Shown: positions 54,329 through 62,734 of the stretch, in pieces
Layout: each line of letters starts with the position of its first letter
Numbering within the stretch: position 1 is the first letter of the stretch
Source of the DNA: Pelagibacteraceae bacterium AG-325-E23
Lineage (GTDB): Bacteria; Pseudomonadota; Alphaproteobacteria; Pelagibacterales; Pelagibacteraceae
Direction of reading: 5' to 3'
Assembly: GCA_003282945.1 (NCBI GenBank)
Contig: QBYG01000008.1
Coordinates: 1 to 62,734, forward strand
DNA length: 62,734 nucleotides
Position numbers and translations under genes: made by a program
Notes under the pieces: model-generated
What the model was told of the DNA's origin: nothing
Databases searched by the model: none
Seen by the model: the letters and a program-made list of their open reading frames with translations, nothing else

Positions 54329-55318
54329 TTATTTTATGAATTTCATTTTACTTGAATTTTTAGATAATTCTTTAAATATCCAATTATAAGTATATTCTAA
54401 ACCTAAGCTCAACTTAGTACTTGGTTCCCATTTTGTTATTTTTTTTATTAGCTTGTTATCACTAGATCTACCCCTAACTCCTTTTGGCTTTTTTAAAAGA
54501 TATTTTTTTTTAACTTCATGAGATGCAATTTTTTCAATAATTTTAATCATCTCGTTAATTGAAACTCTTTCTGAAGATCCTAAATTTACTGGATTATAAT
54601 AGTCACTAAAAAAAATTTTGAATATACCTTTAATACAGTCATCTATAAACATGAAGCTTCTTGTTTGCTTTCCATCGCCCCAAACATCAATAACATTTTT
54701 ATTTTTTAATTTTGCATCGGCAATTTTTCTACATATTGCAGCAGGCGCTTTTTCTCGTCCGCCAGCATAAGTTCCGTGAGTTCCATAAACATTGTGTAAT
54801 CTTACAACTCTTACATTTAAACCGTAATCCTCATGAAAATGTCTACACATTCTTTCACTAAAAAGTTTTTCCCAACCATAACCATCTTCTGGTTGTGCTG
54901 GATAAGCATCTTTCTCTTTTAGTCCAGGATTATTTATATTCTTTTGCTTAGCAGAATTATAAACACATGCGCTTGAAGAAAATAAATATTTTTTTATTTT
55001 ATTTTTCTTAGACGCTTTTAATAAATTTGTGTTAATTAAAACTGAAGCCATACAAGCAGCTTTATTTCTTTCTATGAAACCCATTCCACCCATATTACAC
55101 GCTAAGTTAAAAACATAATCTATTTTCTTTGTAACTTTTAAGCAATTTGAATAATTATTTAAATCCAAAGAAAAATTTTTTGTTTTTTTAAAAATTTGGA
55201 ACCAATATTTTAAAGGCTTTATATCAACACATACAACTTTATATTTTTTCTTAATTAAACTAGAGACTAAATGTCCACCTATAAATCCACCAGCTCCTGT
55301 AACCAAGACTTTTTTCAT
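54329..55318 (-). CDS. GDP-mannose 3,5-epimerase-like NAD-dependent epimerase
   Basis: The 329-residue protein has the NAD motif VTGAGGFIGGH. It then has a series of blocks resembling plant GDP-mannose 3,5-epimerase: NLACNMGGMGFIERNKA, FSSSACVY, LKEKDAYPAQPEDGYGWEKL, RLHNVYGTHGTYAGGREKAPAAICRK and WGDGKQTRSFMFIDDC. GME makes GDP-L-galactose and GDP-L-gulose. With gmd and fcl next door, three enzymes draw on GDP-mannose. The substrate is inferred from similarity. Confidence 0.82.
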   Translation of the reverse strand: MKKVLVTGAGGFIGGHLVSSLIKKKYKVVCVDIKPLKYWFQIFKKTKNFSLDLNNYSNCLKVTKKIDYVFNLACNMGGMGFIERNKAACMASVLINTNLLKASKKNKIKKYLFSSSACVYNSAKQKNINNPGLKEKDAYPAQPEDGYGWEKLFSERMCRHFHEDYGLNVRVVRLHNVYGTHGTYAGGREKAPAAICRKIADAKLKNKNVIDVWGDGKQTRSFMFIDDCIKGIFKIFFSDYYNPVNLGSSERVSINEMIKIIEKIASHEVKKKYLLKKPKGVRGRSSDNKLIKKITKWEPSTKLSLGLEYTYNWIFKELSKNSSKMKFIK

Positions 55319-55361
55319 ATAAACTTTTTTAAAATAATTTATATTCTAATTGATTTAATTA

Positions 55362-56060
55362 TTATTTAAAGAATTTATATTTTAATATAGCCTTTATTGC
55401 TTTTAAACCATCTGACGATTTTATTTTTTTACCCTGTTCGTAAGTTCTTCCTTCATAATTAATTGGAATTTCATGAATCTCTATACCCATATTCGAAAGT
55501 TTAGTATTTAATTCAGGACAGAATGCAAAGTCTTTTTCTTGAAGGTTTATTGATTTAAAAATATCAGACTTAACCATTTTATAACATGTGTGTGCATCTG
55601 TAAGTTTTTGGTTATTTACTTTATTTGATATAAAAGTTAAGAACATATTTCCCCATATTCTAATAGTATGACTGAAATTTTGAATATTTTTAAACTTATC
55701 TTTTTTTAAAACTCTAGATCCATAAATTGCTTTACTATTTGTTTTTTTAACCTCACTCAAGAACAGCTCATATTGATCAGGATCATATTCTAAATCTGCA
55801 TCTTGAATTATAACATATTCACCAATAATATATTTTTGAGCACTCTTTATTGCTGCGCCTTTGCCTTGATTTGTATCATGAAGAATTAGTTTTTGAACTT
55901 TATCTTTATAGTCATAAATCAACTTTTCTCTTGTTCCATCTTTTGAAAAATCATCAACTACGATAATTTGCTTATCTATATTTGTTGCTAAAACTTTTTT
56001 TAGCAAAATATCAATATACTCAATTTCATTGTATACAGGAATAATTACTGTTAATTTCAT
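55362..56060 (-). CDS. Family 2 glycosyltransferase, polyprenyl-phosphate sugar synthase-like
   Basis: The 232-residue protein has the GT-A start VIIPVYNE, VVDDFSKDGTRE, and the metal motif QDADLEYDP. It lacks C-terminal membrane helices. The layout matches the DPM1-like branch that transfers mannose or glucose to polyprenyl phosphate. A GT-C-like membrane protein that could use such a donor begins 13 bp away on the other strand. Donor and acceptor are not determined. Confidence 0.85.
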   Translation of the reverse strand: MKLTVIIPVYNEIEYIDILLKKVLATNIDKQIIVVDDFSKDGTREKLIYDYKDKVQKLILHDTNQGKGAAIKSAQKYIIGEYVIIQDADLEYDPDQYELFLSEVKKTNSKAIYGSRVLKKDKFKNIQNFSHTIRIWGNMFLTFISNKVNNQKLTDAHTCYKMVKSDIFKSINLQEKDFAFCPELNTKLSNMGIEIHEIPINYEGRTYEQGKKIKSSDGLKAIKAILKYKFFK

Positions 56061-56073
56061 TTTAAACTTTTAG

Positions 56074-57714
56074 ATGATTAAAATTGTATTATCCAGTTTT
56101 TTAGTTACTGCACTATATACACCTTTTGGGATTTACTTTGAAAAAGGCAAAACATCGACTTCTTTCTCACTACAACTTATTTACGGATTAATTATAATTT
56201 CTTTTTTTGCACTTTTGTTTAATTTTTTTTTTTCATTGAATCAAATTTTCAATTCTATTTTTTTAGTAATTGGTTTAGCTTTGTTTATTAAACACAGGAG
56301 AATATATTTAAATAAAAACTATTTTGTTTTCTGTTTAATTTCATCATTACTAATATTTCTATTAATTACAAATAGTCATATATATAGACCTGATGCTGGT
56401 TTATACCACTTGCCATATATAAGTATTTTAAATCATGAAAAAATTATATTAGGTATTTCAAACTTACATTTTAGATTTGGACATATTTCTATAGTTCAAT
56501 ATTTATCGGCTGTATCAAATAATTTAGTATTTGGAATAAATGGAATTGTATTTCCAGTTGCACTAATTGGTGTGGCAGTAATTATAAATTTTCTAGCAAA
56601 CATGTATTTAAAGTTTTTAAGAAATGAATTTGATTTTCATTTTTTATTTATTTTTTCAATAACGATCTTTATTTTTTATAAAATGAATAGATATAGTGAG
56701 TATGGAAATGATGCCCCGGCGCATTTTTTATTGTTTTTATTAGTTTCAGAATTAATTAAAAACTTTCGAAATATACAAAAGGATAACATTTCAAACTATT
56801 TATTAATCGCAATGTTTATTGTGATGAATAAAATTATTTTAATCACATCAATCATTTTACCTTTAATATATTTTTTAAAAGAAAAATTTACATTTAAATT
56901 TGTATCAAAAAAGAATTTTTTTATTTCATTTTTTATTTTTTTATGGATCGGAAAAAATATTTTAACTAGTGGGTGTGCTTTATACCCGTTAAAGGTAACT
57001 TGTCTGAATAATTTAAAATGGACAAATCTTGAAAAGACTGAAAAGGTTTCTATTGAAAATGAAGCTTGGGCAAAGGGATGGCCAGATTTTAGAAAAAAAG
57101 AGATTGATATAAAACAAAAAGATTATTCAAAGAAGTTTTATTGGTTAAATACCTGGCTACAAAATCATTTTATTATAATTCTTAAAATATTAACACCTTA
57201 TCTTTTATTATTAATCTTGTTTTCAGTTTTAATAAAAAAAGAAAAAAAATATATTCAAGAAAAAAAATTTATTAAAGTATTAATTGTATTGAGTTTTGTG
57301 GGTGTGGTTATTTGGTTTATTAAAGTTCCAGCCTTTAGATATGGATACTCATATATAATAATTTTAATTGCATTATTATTTGCTTCTTATGGTAGAAATT
57401 TTATTTTTCATAAAACAAGTAAATCAATATTCAAAATTACAATTGCAATTTTATTAACAATATTTACTTTTAAAAATTTAAATCGCATTTTATTAAATAA
57501 TGATGTTTATTTTAATTATCCATGGCCAAAGTTTTACTCTTATGAAAAAAATAACAATATAAAAAAAAATAAATTTCAAATAATTAATGGAAAAAAAATA
57601 TATCAACCATCAGAACGTTATTGCATGTTAAGTAATGCTCCTTGCGGCCCTAATAACAAATTAAAAATTATGAAAAGTAATAGTTACTTAATATTTGTTC
57701 CATCTTTTAAATAA
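56074..57714 (+). CDS. Polytopic membrane protein, possible GT-C-type glycosyltransferase
   Basis: The 546-residue protein has about twelve hydrophobic helices. An acidic motif in the first large outer loop, RPDAGLYHLPYISIL (about residues 108-122), recalls the catalytic aspartate loop of GT-C transferases, and the C-terminal about 60 residues form a soluble Cys-containing tail. I do not recognise a named family. Placement within glycosyltransferase genes and next to a polyprenyl-phosphate sugar synthase-like gene supports a role in glycan assembly. Confidence 0.65.
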   Translation: MIKIVLSSFLVTALYTPFGIYFEKGKTSTSFSLQLIYGLIIISFFALLFNFFFSLNQIFNSIFLVIGLALFIKHRRIYLNKNYFVFCLISSLLIFLLITNSHIYRPDAGLYHLPYISILNHEKIILGISNLHFRFGHISIVQYLSAVSNNLVFGINGIVFPVALIGVAVIINFLANMYLKFLRNEFDFHFLFIFSITIFIFYKMNRYSEYGNDAPAHFLLFLLVSELIKNFRNIQKDNISNYLLIAMFIVMNKIILITSIILPLIYFLKEKFTFKFVSKKNFFISFFIFLWIGKNILTSGCALYPLKVTCLNNLKWTNLEKTEKVSIENEAWAKGWPDFRKKEIDIKQKDYSKKFYWLNTWLQNHFIIILKILTPYLLLLILFSVLIKKEKKYIQEKKFIKVLIVLSFVGVVIWFIKVPAFRYGYSYIIILIALLFASYGRNFIFHKTSKSIFKITIAILLTIFTFKNLNRILLNNDVYFNYPWPKFYSYEKNNNIKKNKFQIINGKKIYQPSERYCMLSNAPCGPNNKLKIMKSNSYLIFVPSFK

Positions 57715-57721
57715 TTATATA

Positions 57722-58627
57722 ATGTTTATTAGTCAAACCTCACTTATTATACCCACTAAAGACAGACCAGATAAAATAGATATATTTTTAAAAACTTTAG
57801 ATAAAGAGGTTACTTTTTTTAATGAAATTTTAATTGTAGATAGTTCAAAAGAAAATATTCATGCAAGGCTTAAAAATAAAATCAAAACCTATAACAATAT
57901 TAGAATCATAAAATCAAAACCTTCAACATCGATACAGAGAAATATTGGAATCAAAGAATATAATAAAAGTAATAAATTTATCATGTTTTGCGATGACGAT
58001 ATAATTTTTGATAAAAATGCAATAAATTTAATGGATCGGTATATAGAACACTTTCCTGATTACATTGGGTATGGCTTCAACTTAATAGAAAAAAATTATT
58101 CAGTTATTTTTGATACTTTAAAAAAAAATAAATTTTTTACTCTAAATGGTATTTATGACAGTCAGCCAGGTAAAGTTGCTCAGAGTGGATGGCATACAAA
58201 AATTTCTAATATAACTGAAAATATTGAAACGAAATGGCTAAGTACTCAAGCCTGCATATATAGATCAAGTTTAATTGATGGAAAAATTTGCTTTGATACA
58301 GGCCTAGGAAAATACAGTTATCTTGAGGATTTATTTTTTAGTTTTGAACTAAGTAAGATAGGTAAATTAACAGTATGTGCTAATGCAACTTATATTCATC
58401 CAAATGAAATTATAAGATCAAATTTTAATTTCGGGATAAAAGAAATTTTAAATAGATTCAAGTTTGTAAAAAAAAATAGCTTGAGTATAAAAAAATTTTA
58501 CTTTACAGCATTTTTAAAAACTATTTTCAATCTAAGTAGAATTTTTTCTGTAAGGTCAAATTCTATAACAAAATTCTTTGGAAATATTACTGGTATTATT
58601 TTATGTTTTATAAATCTAAAAAAATAA
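57722..58627 (+). CDS. Family 2 glycosyltransferase
   Basis: The predicted 301-residue protein starts MFISQTSLIIPTKDRPDKI and carries the GT-A metal motif CDDDIIFD, IQRNIGIKE for nucleotide-sugar binding, and YLEDLFFSFEL in the acceptor region. A longer frame from 57695 overlaps the preceding gene; the ATG at 57722, just after that stop, fits the family start better. A basic, weakly hydrophobic C-terminus may contact the membrane. The linkage formed is unknown. Confidence 0.83.
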   Translation: MFISQTSLIIPTKDRPDKIDIFLKTLDKEVTFFNEILIVDSSKENIHARLKNKIKTYNNIRIIKSKPSTSIQRNIGIKEYNKSNKFIMFCDDDIIFDKNAINLMDRYIEHFPDYIGYGFNLIEKNYSVIFDTLKKNKFFTLNGIYDSQPGKVAQSGWHTKISNITENIETKWLSTQACIYRSSLIDGKICFDTGLGKYSYLEDLFFSFELSKIGKLTVCANATYIHPNEIIRSNFNFGIKEILNRFKFVKKNSLSIKKFYFTAFLKTIFNLSRIFSVRSNSITKFFGNITGIILCFINLKK

Positions 58628-59562
58628 TATATTTATTTATTATTTTACCACTCTCATATCTATTGATATTTGAGTTTATATTAAGAATTTCCATATTTTT
58701 ATTTACATTTAATTCAGGAATACTGATTTATGGAATAGATAAGAATATAAGCCTAACTTTGCACAGTATTAGTAAAGGAGAATTCTATATTGTTAATTCA
58801 TCTAAATTAGAAGATATTTCAGTTACAAAAAAAAAAGTTATAAATGATCAAATATGGATATTTGGAGGATCAACCTCAAATAAAGGTTTTTGCGATAGTA
58901 AAAGTTTATCTTGGGTAGATTTTTTAGAGACTGAATTAAATAAAAAAAATTTCTCAAGAAATGGAACAAATTCAAATTTTTCTCTTAATTTGTTAATTAA
59001 TGAGTTTGGGAAGAAAAAAATTCCAAAAACGATTATTTGGGCAAACAAAGTTAATGAAATTTTACACAGCAAAAGATATCACACTAAAAAAAATAGATTT
59101 TTGTATTTAATGAATTCTTTTAAATTAAGCCTTAAGGAAAACATTTTAGTTTTTTATTTTTTTGAAGAAATACTTATAAGAGTTTTTGATAAAATTAACA
59201 TTAATATTAGAAGTGAAAAATCAAATTTAAATGAAAAAGATTATATTTACTCATCAAATAAATTTTTTTCAAACACTAAAAAAGCAATTGAGTTATCAAA
59301 AAAATATGGTGTTGAAGATTTTTACATAGTATCAATTTTTAATAGATTGAATTTGAAAGACAATGAAACTAAATTTTTCAAATATTATAATTCAAAAGTT
59401 AATAAATTAATAAAGTCATATAAATTCGTAAAATTTATAAATACAAAAAAATTTTTAACTTCTAAAGATAAAAAATTTGAATTATTGTGTGATAGTATGC
59501 ATCATAATTATGATGGCAAGGTTTTGACGGCAAATATAATTTCAAAATTTATGAATGATTAG
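58603..59562 (+). CDS. SGNH-hydrolase-like membrane-anchored protein
   Basis: The 319-residue protein has one N-terminal transmembrane helix (about 8-38) and an extracytoplasmic domain. IFGGSTSNKG (86-95) sits in the place of block I of SGNH esterases, and DSMHH near residues 297-301 supplies a DxxH Asp-His pair. Such proteins often add or remove acetyl groups on exported polysaccharides. It overlaps the preceding glycosyltransferase by 25 bp and the following polymerase by 8 bp. Activity is inferred. Confidence 0.65.
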   Translation: MFYKSKKIIYLFIILPLSYLLIFEFILRISIFLFTFNSGILIYGIDKNISLTLHSISKGEFYIVNSSKLEDISVTKKKVINDQIWIFGGSTSNKGFCDSKSLSWVDFLETELNKKNFSRNGTNSNFSLNLLINEFGKKKIPKTIIWANKVNEILHSKRYHTKKNRFLYLMNSFKLSLKENILVFYFFEEILIRVFDKININIRSEKSNLNEKDYIYSSNKFFSNTKKAIELSKKYGVEDFYIVSIFNRLNLKDNETKFFKYYNSKVNKLIKSYKFVKFINTKKFLTSKDKKFELLCDSMHHNYDGKVLTANIISKFMND

Positions 59563-61054
59563 TAATAAATCATTAAATTTGATTATTCCTTTATTTTTTA
59601 CGGGTATGTGGATATCTATAGGGTCTGATCCTGCAGATTTTTTATTCATATTTTTTAATGAAAAAAGCATTTTAAAAAATATTTTTGAAATGAGTTGGAT
59701 TGATTTTATTAATTTTTCAAGATCAATATTTCCTTCAATCTGTTTTATTTTATGCCTTTTTATTATAGCAAGTTTTAAAATTTACAGAAATTATAATAAT
59801 TTTATTTATATTTTATTATCACTTCAATTTATTCAATTATTAACGACAATTTTATCTAGAGGTACTATCGTATCTGAGTTTGAGATATTAGTTGATCATA
59901 TAGGAAGATATCATTGGATTATATCTTCTCTATCAACAATTTTAATTTTTATGATTGCAAGTAAACTTGAAAATTTTAGAATAGAAAAATTATTTCACAT
60001 TTCAATTGTATTTTTATCTGTCATTGTCATTTTTTTTTCATACAAAATATTAATAGATTTTTTTAATTTTGAGATTAACAACCTTAATTCGCCAGTTTAT
60101 AATTTAAATATTTGGAGAGATAGTGCATATTTTTTTAACCACGAAATTCCGCGTGTTACAGGGTTGTCAAGATCTATCGTATTTCTATTAATAATTATAA
60201 TGTTTATTAAATTTAATTCAAAAAAATATTTTATAATTATAAAAAATTTATTAATTATTTTTTTAGGCTCACTAATATTACTTTTCCAATCTAAATTTGC
60301 TGTAACAATTTTTTTGATTATATATATTTTTTATTTTTATAATTATAAAAATAAATTTGAAAGTTCGACCAAAATAGTAATTTTAATTTTATTTCAAATA
60401 GTTTTATTTTTTTCAATCTCAAATTATAAATATTATTTTATAGAGCTCAAATATAAATATAGTAATAATAATTCTATTGAAAATTTTATGAATGAAGAAA
60501 AGTCAAAACCAAAATTAAATAATGATAACCAACTTAAAGATAGCAACTCTGAAGTTAAACAAAAAAATGTAGAAAACAAAAAATTTACAGAAAAATATTT
60601 AAGACAAGTTTATGATAAAAAGTCTAAAGGTTTAAAGTTACTTGATCACATACTCTTATCTGGTAGAGCCTCATTATGGTTAGACTCTCTTTCTTTCATA
60701 AAAGAAAGGCCATTATTGGGTTATGGTTCAATGTCGGATAGAATTATTATAAACCAAAAAAGACTAAAAAATAATGAAAAACTTATATTAAACCCAATAT
60801 CTAATGCTTTTTTATATTCTTTATTATCAGGTGGCGTATTCTGCTTAATGCTTTTAATTTTTTTATTTGTAACTATTAGAAAAAAATATTTAGATATAAT
60901 TTTTTTTTCAAGTTTAAATAAATATCAACACAAAATTGGAATTTTAATTTTGTTGGTGATTTCGACTAGGTCTTTTGTTGAAAATTCTTTTATGCTATTT
61001 GGAATTGATTTTATTTTATTATTAAATTCTCTATATTTGACTGAAAAAAAATGA
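59555..61054 (+). CDS. O-antigen polymerase/ligase-like membrane protein (Wzy/WaaL superfamily)
   Basis: The 499-residue protein has about twelve transmembrane helices and one large hydrophilic outer loop (about residues 305-375). The loop ends in LLSGRASLWLDSLSFIKERPLLGYG, the usual Wzy/WaaL pattern of a charged GR..W and PLLGYG before the last helices. It would polymerise or transfer lipid-linked glycans at the periplasmic face. Polymerase and ligase cannot be separated by sequence. It overlaps the next gene by 4 bp. Confidence 0.78.
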   Translation: MISNKSLNLIIPLFFTGMWISIGSDPADFLFIFFNEKSILKNIFEMSWIDFINFSRSIFPSICFILCLFIIASFKIYRNYNNFIYILLSLQFIQLLTTILSRGTIVSEFEILVDHIGRYHWIISSLSTILIFMIASKLENFRIEKLFHISIVFLSVIVIFFSYKILIDFFNFEINNLNSPVYNLNIWRDSAYFFNHEIPRVTGLSRSIVFLLIIIMFIKFNSKKYFIIIKNLLIIFLGSLILLFQSKFAVTIFLIIYIFYFYNYKNKFESSTKIVILILFQIVLFFSISNYKYYFIELKYKYSNNNSIENFMNEEKSKPKLNNDNQLKDSNSEVKQKNVENKKFTEKYLRQVYDKKSKGLKLLDHILLSGRASLWLDSLSFIKERPLLGYGSMSDRIIINQKRLKNNEKLILNPISNAFLYSLLSGGVFCLMLLIFLFVTIRKKYLDIIFFSSLNKYQHKIGILILLVISTRSFVENSFMLFGIDFILLLNSLYLTEKK

Positions 61055-62466
61055 AAATTTCAGTAATAATGTGTGTTAAAAATAGTATGCCCTACTTAAT
61101 GGCATCTATTAAATCTTTTCAAAGACAAACATTTAAGAATAAGGAATTAGTTGTCGTTTACTCTGAGTCTAACGATAATTCAATGTATTTTTTACAGTCG
61201 TTAGATGATAAGAATATTAAGTTATTCAAATATAATGGATCAATTTATAAGTCTTTAAATTTTGGCATACAAAAAGCAAAAGGTGATATAATTGGTATTC
61301 TTCATTCAGATGATATTTTTTTTAATGAGTTTGTTTTAGAAAAAATTTCTTTAAAATTTAAAAAAAAATATACTGATATAGTTTTTGGAAATATTTTGTA
61401 TTCAGAGAAGAATAATTTACTAAAACTTAAAAGAATTTGGAACAATATAAATATTAATAATGATTTTGAAATACCACCTCACACATCTACATTTATCAAA
61501 AGAGATATCTGTAAAAAAAATAAATACAAAACAAATTATAAAATTTCAAGTGATACAAATTATTTGTTAAATCTTAAGAAAAAAAATTATATATTTTCTT
61601 ATATTAATGAAAATATTACAATTATGCGTTATGGTGGCCTTAGTACTAAAATTGACTACTTTTTTATAAAAGCATTTGAAGATATTAAAATTTTCAAAAA
61701 AAATAATTTATCATTTTTTAGTTATTTAAAAAAAATTTTAATTAAAACAAATCAAATTGTATACGTTAAAAATTTAAGACCATCTAAATACCATCATGAA
61801 ATCAACAATATACCTAAAATAAAGTTTTTTAATTTAGACAAATTAGATAATTATCACGGTAAAGTAGTTTCTGCACTAAACTTAGCGTTCTTAACTTACA
61901 ATGAAAAATATAAATTAAGAACGCACAAATATGAATTTTGGCCAGATGGTATTTTTTCTAAATTTGTTTCAAATAAAAATAAGTTAGCTGGGAGATTTTT
62001 TATAAAAAAGATAATTTCAAAATTAAATAAAAAAAAAATTTTTAAGAAAATTTATATTTTAGGCAGCTTAAATGTGCATACAAAAGAGTGGATCAATAGT
62101 AACCTTAAAAGAAAATGCATTTACATGAACCTGCCGTATGGACATGTAGATAAAATTTTAAAAAAAACGAACTATTTGAAACTTTACAGAAAATCTATCA
62201 TAATTTTAACTTTACCAACACCAAAACAAGAAATAGTAGCAAATCAAATTTTAAATAAATTTCCTGATTGTTTAATTATTTGTATTGGGGGCTCTCTAAA
62301 TATTCTTAGTGGTGTAGAAAAACAAGTTCCCAAAATATTAAATAATCTATATTTAGAATGGCTATGGAGATTAAAATTTGATACTAAACGAAGATTAGCT
62401 AGATTAATTGAGAGCATTTTCATTTTCATTAAAATATTAGTGTTAAGGAGAATTAATTTATTTTAA
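61051..62466 (+). CDS. Two-domain glycosyltransferase: GT2 fused to WecG/TagA/CpsF (GT26)
   Basis: Residues 1 to about 215 are a GT2 domain (ISVIMCVKNSMPYL, VYSESNDNS, and the metal motif HSDD at 85-88). Residues about 255-471 are a WecG/TagA/CpsF domain: WPDGIFSKF (297-305), ILGSLNVHTKEW, LPTPKQE (388-394), GGSLNILSG (413-421), and the C-terminal EWLWRLKFDTKRRLARL. GT26 enzymes transfer ManNAc-type residues to lipid-linked acceptors at the membrane. Two consecutive transfer steps in one chain are likely. Confidence 0.82.
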   Translation: MKISVIMCVKNSMPYLMASIKSFQRQTFKNKELVVVYSESNDNSMYFLQSLDDKNIKLFKYNGSIYKSLNFGIQKAKGDIIGILHSDDIFFNEFVLEKISLKFKKKYTDIVFGNILYSEKNNLLKLKRIWNNININNDFEIPPHTSTFIKRDICKKNKYKTNYKISSDTNYLLNLKKKNYIFSYINENITIMRYGGLSTKIDYFFIKAFEDIKIFKKNNLSFFSYLKKILIKTNQIVYVKNLRPSKYHHEINNIPKIKFFNLDKLDNYHGKVVSALNLAFLTYNEKYKLRTHKYEFWPDGIFSKFVSNKNKLAGRFFIKKIISKLNKKKIFKKIYILGSLNVHTKEWINSNLKRKCIYMNLPYGHVDKILKKTNYLKLYRKSIIILTLPTPKQEIVANQILNKFPDCLIICIGGSLNILSGVEKQVPKILNNLYLEWLWRLKFDTKRRLARLIESIFIFIKILVLRRINLF

Positions 62467-62468
62467 TT

Positions 62469-62734
62469 ATGAAATATGTTGCTTGGTGCTGTGATTACAG
62501 GAAAAATACAGGTGAAGGACTTCTGGCAAGAAAATTTATAAATAAATATTATAAGAATAAAAAAATTAAAATTTTTTTTTCAAATAAAAATTTCTTTTTG
62601 AAAGATTATCTTTATCCATATATTGGTATAATAATTCTTTGGTATTATTATTTAAAAGGAAAAAAAATTTTATATATTAATTATCTACCTCTCTGGAATT
62701 TTCCAATTTTTATTTTTTGTCCACCCAATACAAT
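62469..62734 (+). CDS. Probable glycosyltransferase, N-terminal part (cut by window end)
   Basis: About 88 residues are visible from ATG 62469, starting MKYVAWCCDYRKNTGEGLLA, followed by a hydrophobic region and KILYINYLPLWNFPIF. The Asn-Thr-Gly-Glu-Gly motif after the first strand is like the glycine-rich acceptor loop of GT4-type enzymes. The gene starts two bases after the GT2-GT26 stop, within the same operon. Too little is visible for a firm family. Confidence 0.5.
   Translation, partial: MKYVAWCCDYRKNTGEGLLARKFINKYYKNKKIKIFFSNKNFFLKDYLYPYIGIIILWYYYLKGKKILYINYLPLWNFPIFIFCPPNT

Noticed and set aside
1-62734. CRISPR arrays, insertion sequences or prophage
   Set aside because: No regularly spaced repeats, transposase, integrase or terminal inverted repeats were seen; the RuvC-like gene is the only phage-flavoured item.

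Overview
The window is AT-rich (about 70 percent A+T or more), extremely compact bacterial DNA. It looks like a SAR11-clade alphaproteobacterium (Pelagibacter-like). The support is the circularly permuted two-piece tmRNA, the alphaproteobacterial gene orders xseB-ispA-dxs and yebC-tolQRAB-pal-cpoB-tilS-ftsH-folP-glmM, the TrcR (DUF1013) gene, ThyX-type thymidylate synthesis, near-zero intergenic spacing, and a 5S rRNA gene standing alone beside a surface-polysaccharide island. The taxonomic call is an inference from content; no database was searched.

Layout. 1-4.7 kb: truncated hflK, mrp, thyX, ssrA (tmRNA), tRNA-Leu(GAG), nadA and nadC. 4.7-17 kb: housekeeping and isoprenoid genes (ppdK, glyS, glyQ, an S49 peptidase, a long-chain polyprenyl synthase, pdxH, aroC, dxs, ispA, xseB). 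17-21.5 kb, plus strand: Sua5/TsaC, a two-gene ABC-2 exporter, rluD and rpoH, with tRNA-Arg(UCG) on the minus strand. 21.5-37.6 kb: a long minus-strand run from a coiled-coil gene and zapA through yebC, a phage-type RuvC-like nuclease and the Tol-Pal envelope system to tilS, ftsH, folP, glmM, thiD and purA. 37.6-45.9 kb, plus strand: central carbon genes (tkt, gap, pgk, class I fba), thiE, efp, suhB, rpmE, trcR, rpsU and initiator tRNA. 45.9-51.2 kb, minus strand: a carbamoyltransferase/DUF5989/SxtJ triad, the proton-translocating transhydrogenase (pntB, pntA2, pntA1) and rpmJ.

From 51.2 kb to the end is an accessory cell-surface region. Sugar-nucleotide genes (GalE-like epimerase, fcl, gmd, a GDP-mannose 3,5-epimerase-like gene) flank the lone 5S rRNA. 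Beyond them are glycosyltransferases, a GT-C-like membrane protein, an SGNH-like protein, a Wzy/WaaL-like polymerase or ligase, and a GT2-GT26 fusion protein. This fits my recollection that SAR11 carries a hypervariable region between its 23S and 5S rRNA genes.

The most distinctive local signals are these. (1) rpsU lacks any ATG/GTG/TTG start; it appears to begin at an ATT codon behind a perfect GGAGG, overlaps the stop of a 21-codon upstream ORF, and lies just before the initiator tRNA gene. (2) Four convergent gene pairs share a single TTAA as both stop codons. (3) A phage-type RuvC-like gene occupies the place of ruvCAB beside tol. (4) The surface cluster includes a GT2-GT26 fusion and a plant-GME-like epimerase. 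(5) A carbamoyltransferase-DUF5989-SxtJ module is present.
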